Assembly (NCBI GenBank): GCA_023390785.1
Contig: JAEWCE010000006.1
Location: forward strand, 1 to 5,854
Reading direction: 5' to 3'
DNA from: Pseudomonadota bacterium
GTDB lineage: Bacteria > Pseudomonadota > Alphaproteobacteria > Rhizobiales > Devosiaceae
Length of the DNA stretch: 5,854 nt
Under the pieces are notes generated by a model that worked only from the letters and a program-made list of their open reading frames with translations, had not been told where the DNA came from and did no database searches. A program made the translations under genes and the position numbers. Each line of letters opens with the position of its first letter. Position 1 is the first letter of the stretch. Below, in pieces: positions 5,803 to 5,854 of the stretch.

Positions 5803-5831
5803 GCGTGACGGTGGCCAAAATCCACTATGTC

Positions 5832-5851
5832 ATTCCCGCGAAGGCGGGAAT
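5832..5851. repeat. REP-like palindrome at the right edge
   Basis: ATTCCCGC-GAAG-GCGGGAAT is a perfect 8-bp inverted repeat with a 4-base loop, framed by GTC and CCA, 29 bases after the adenine deaminase stop. This GTCATTCCCGC...GCGGGAATCCA form is, from general knowledge, a widely dispersed intergenic repeat in many proteobacterial genomes. It may also act as a transcription terminator or mRNA-stabilising hairpin for ade. The window ends three bases later, so a following T-run, further copies or a longer element cannot be judged. Confidence 0.7.
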
Positions 5852-5854
5852 CCA

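Overview
This window is GC-rich chromosomal DNA of an alphaproteobacterium. It is most likely from the Rhizobiales, perhaps a Mesorhizobium-like genus. That placement is an inference from the PreT/PreA, RlpA and adenine deaminase sequences, the rhizobial-style promoter hexamers and the base composition; there is no rRNA or other marker to settle it. I find no tRNA, rRNA, CRISPR array, transposase or integrase gene.

Left part (1-3148): the two subunits of an NAD(P)H-dependent dihydropyrimidine dehydrogenase lie on the minus strand. preT (flavin/Fe-S electron-input subunit, 1805-3148) is upstream. preA (FMN/Fe-S catalytic subunit, 1277 to beyond the left edge) is downstream. Together they reduce uracil and thymine, the first step of reductive pyrimidine catabolism. 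Between them, on the opposite strand, sits a compact HicB/HicA-type toxin-antitoxin pair (1353-1821). It overlaps the end of preT tail-to-tail by 17 bp and is divergent from preA, so it interrupts what would otherwise be a two-gene preT-preA transcription unit. A palindrome overlapping the likely -35 of preT (3248-3262) looks like the operator of a local regulator.

Middle (3149-3920): a 360-bp intergenic region separates preT from a divergent small gene for an RlpA-type double-psi beta-barrel lipoprotein (3509-3868), which starts with TTG. A strong intrinsic terminator follows it (3890-3920).

Right part (3921-5854): a complete adenine deaminase gene (4009-5802) with its own plausible promoter and ribosome binding site. 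It is followed at the window edge by a REP-like palindrome (5832-5851). Functionally the window is a nucleobase-catabolism neighbourhood (pyrimidine reduction plus adenine deamination) with a cell-envelope gene and a toxin-antitoxin module between its parts.
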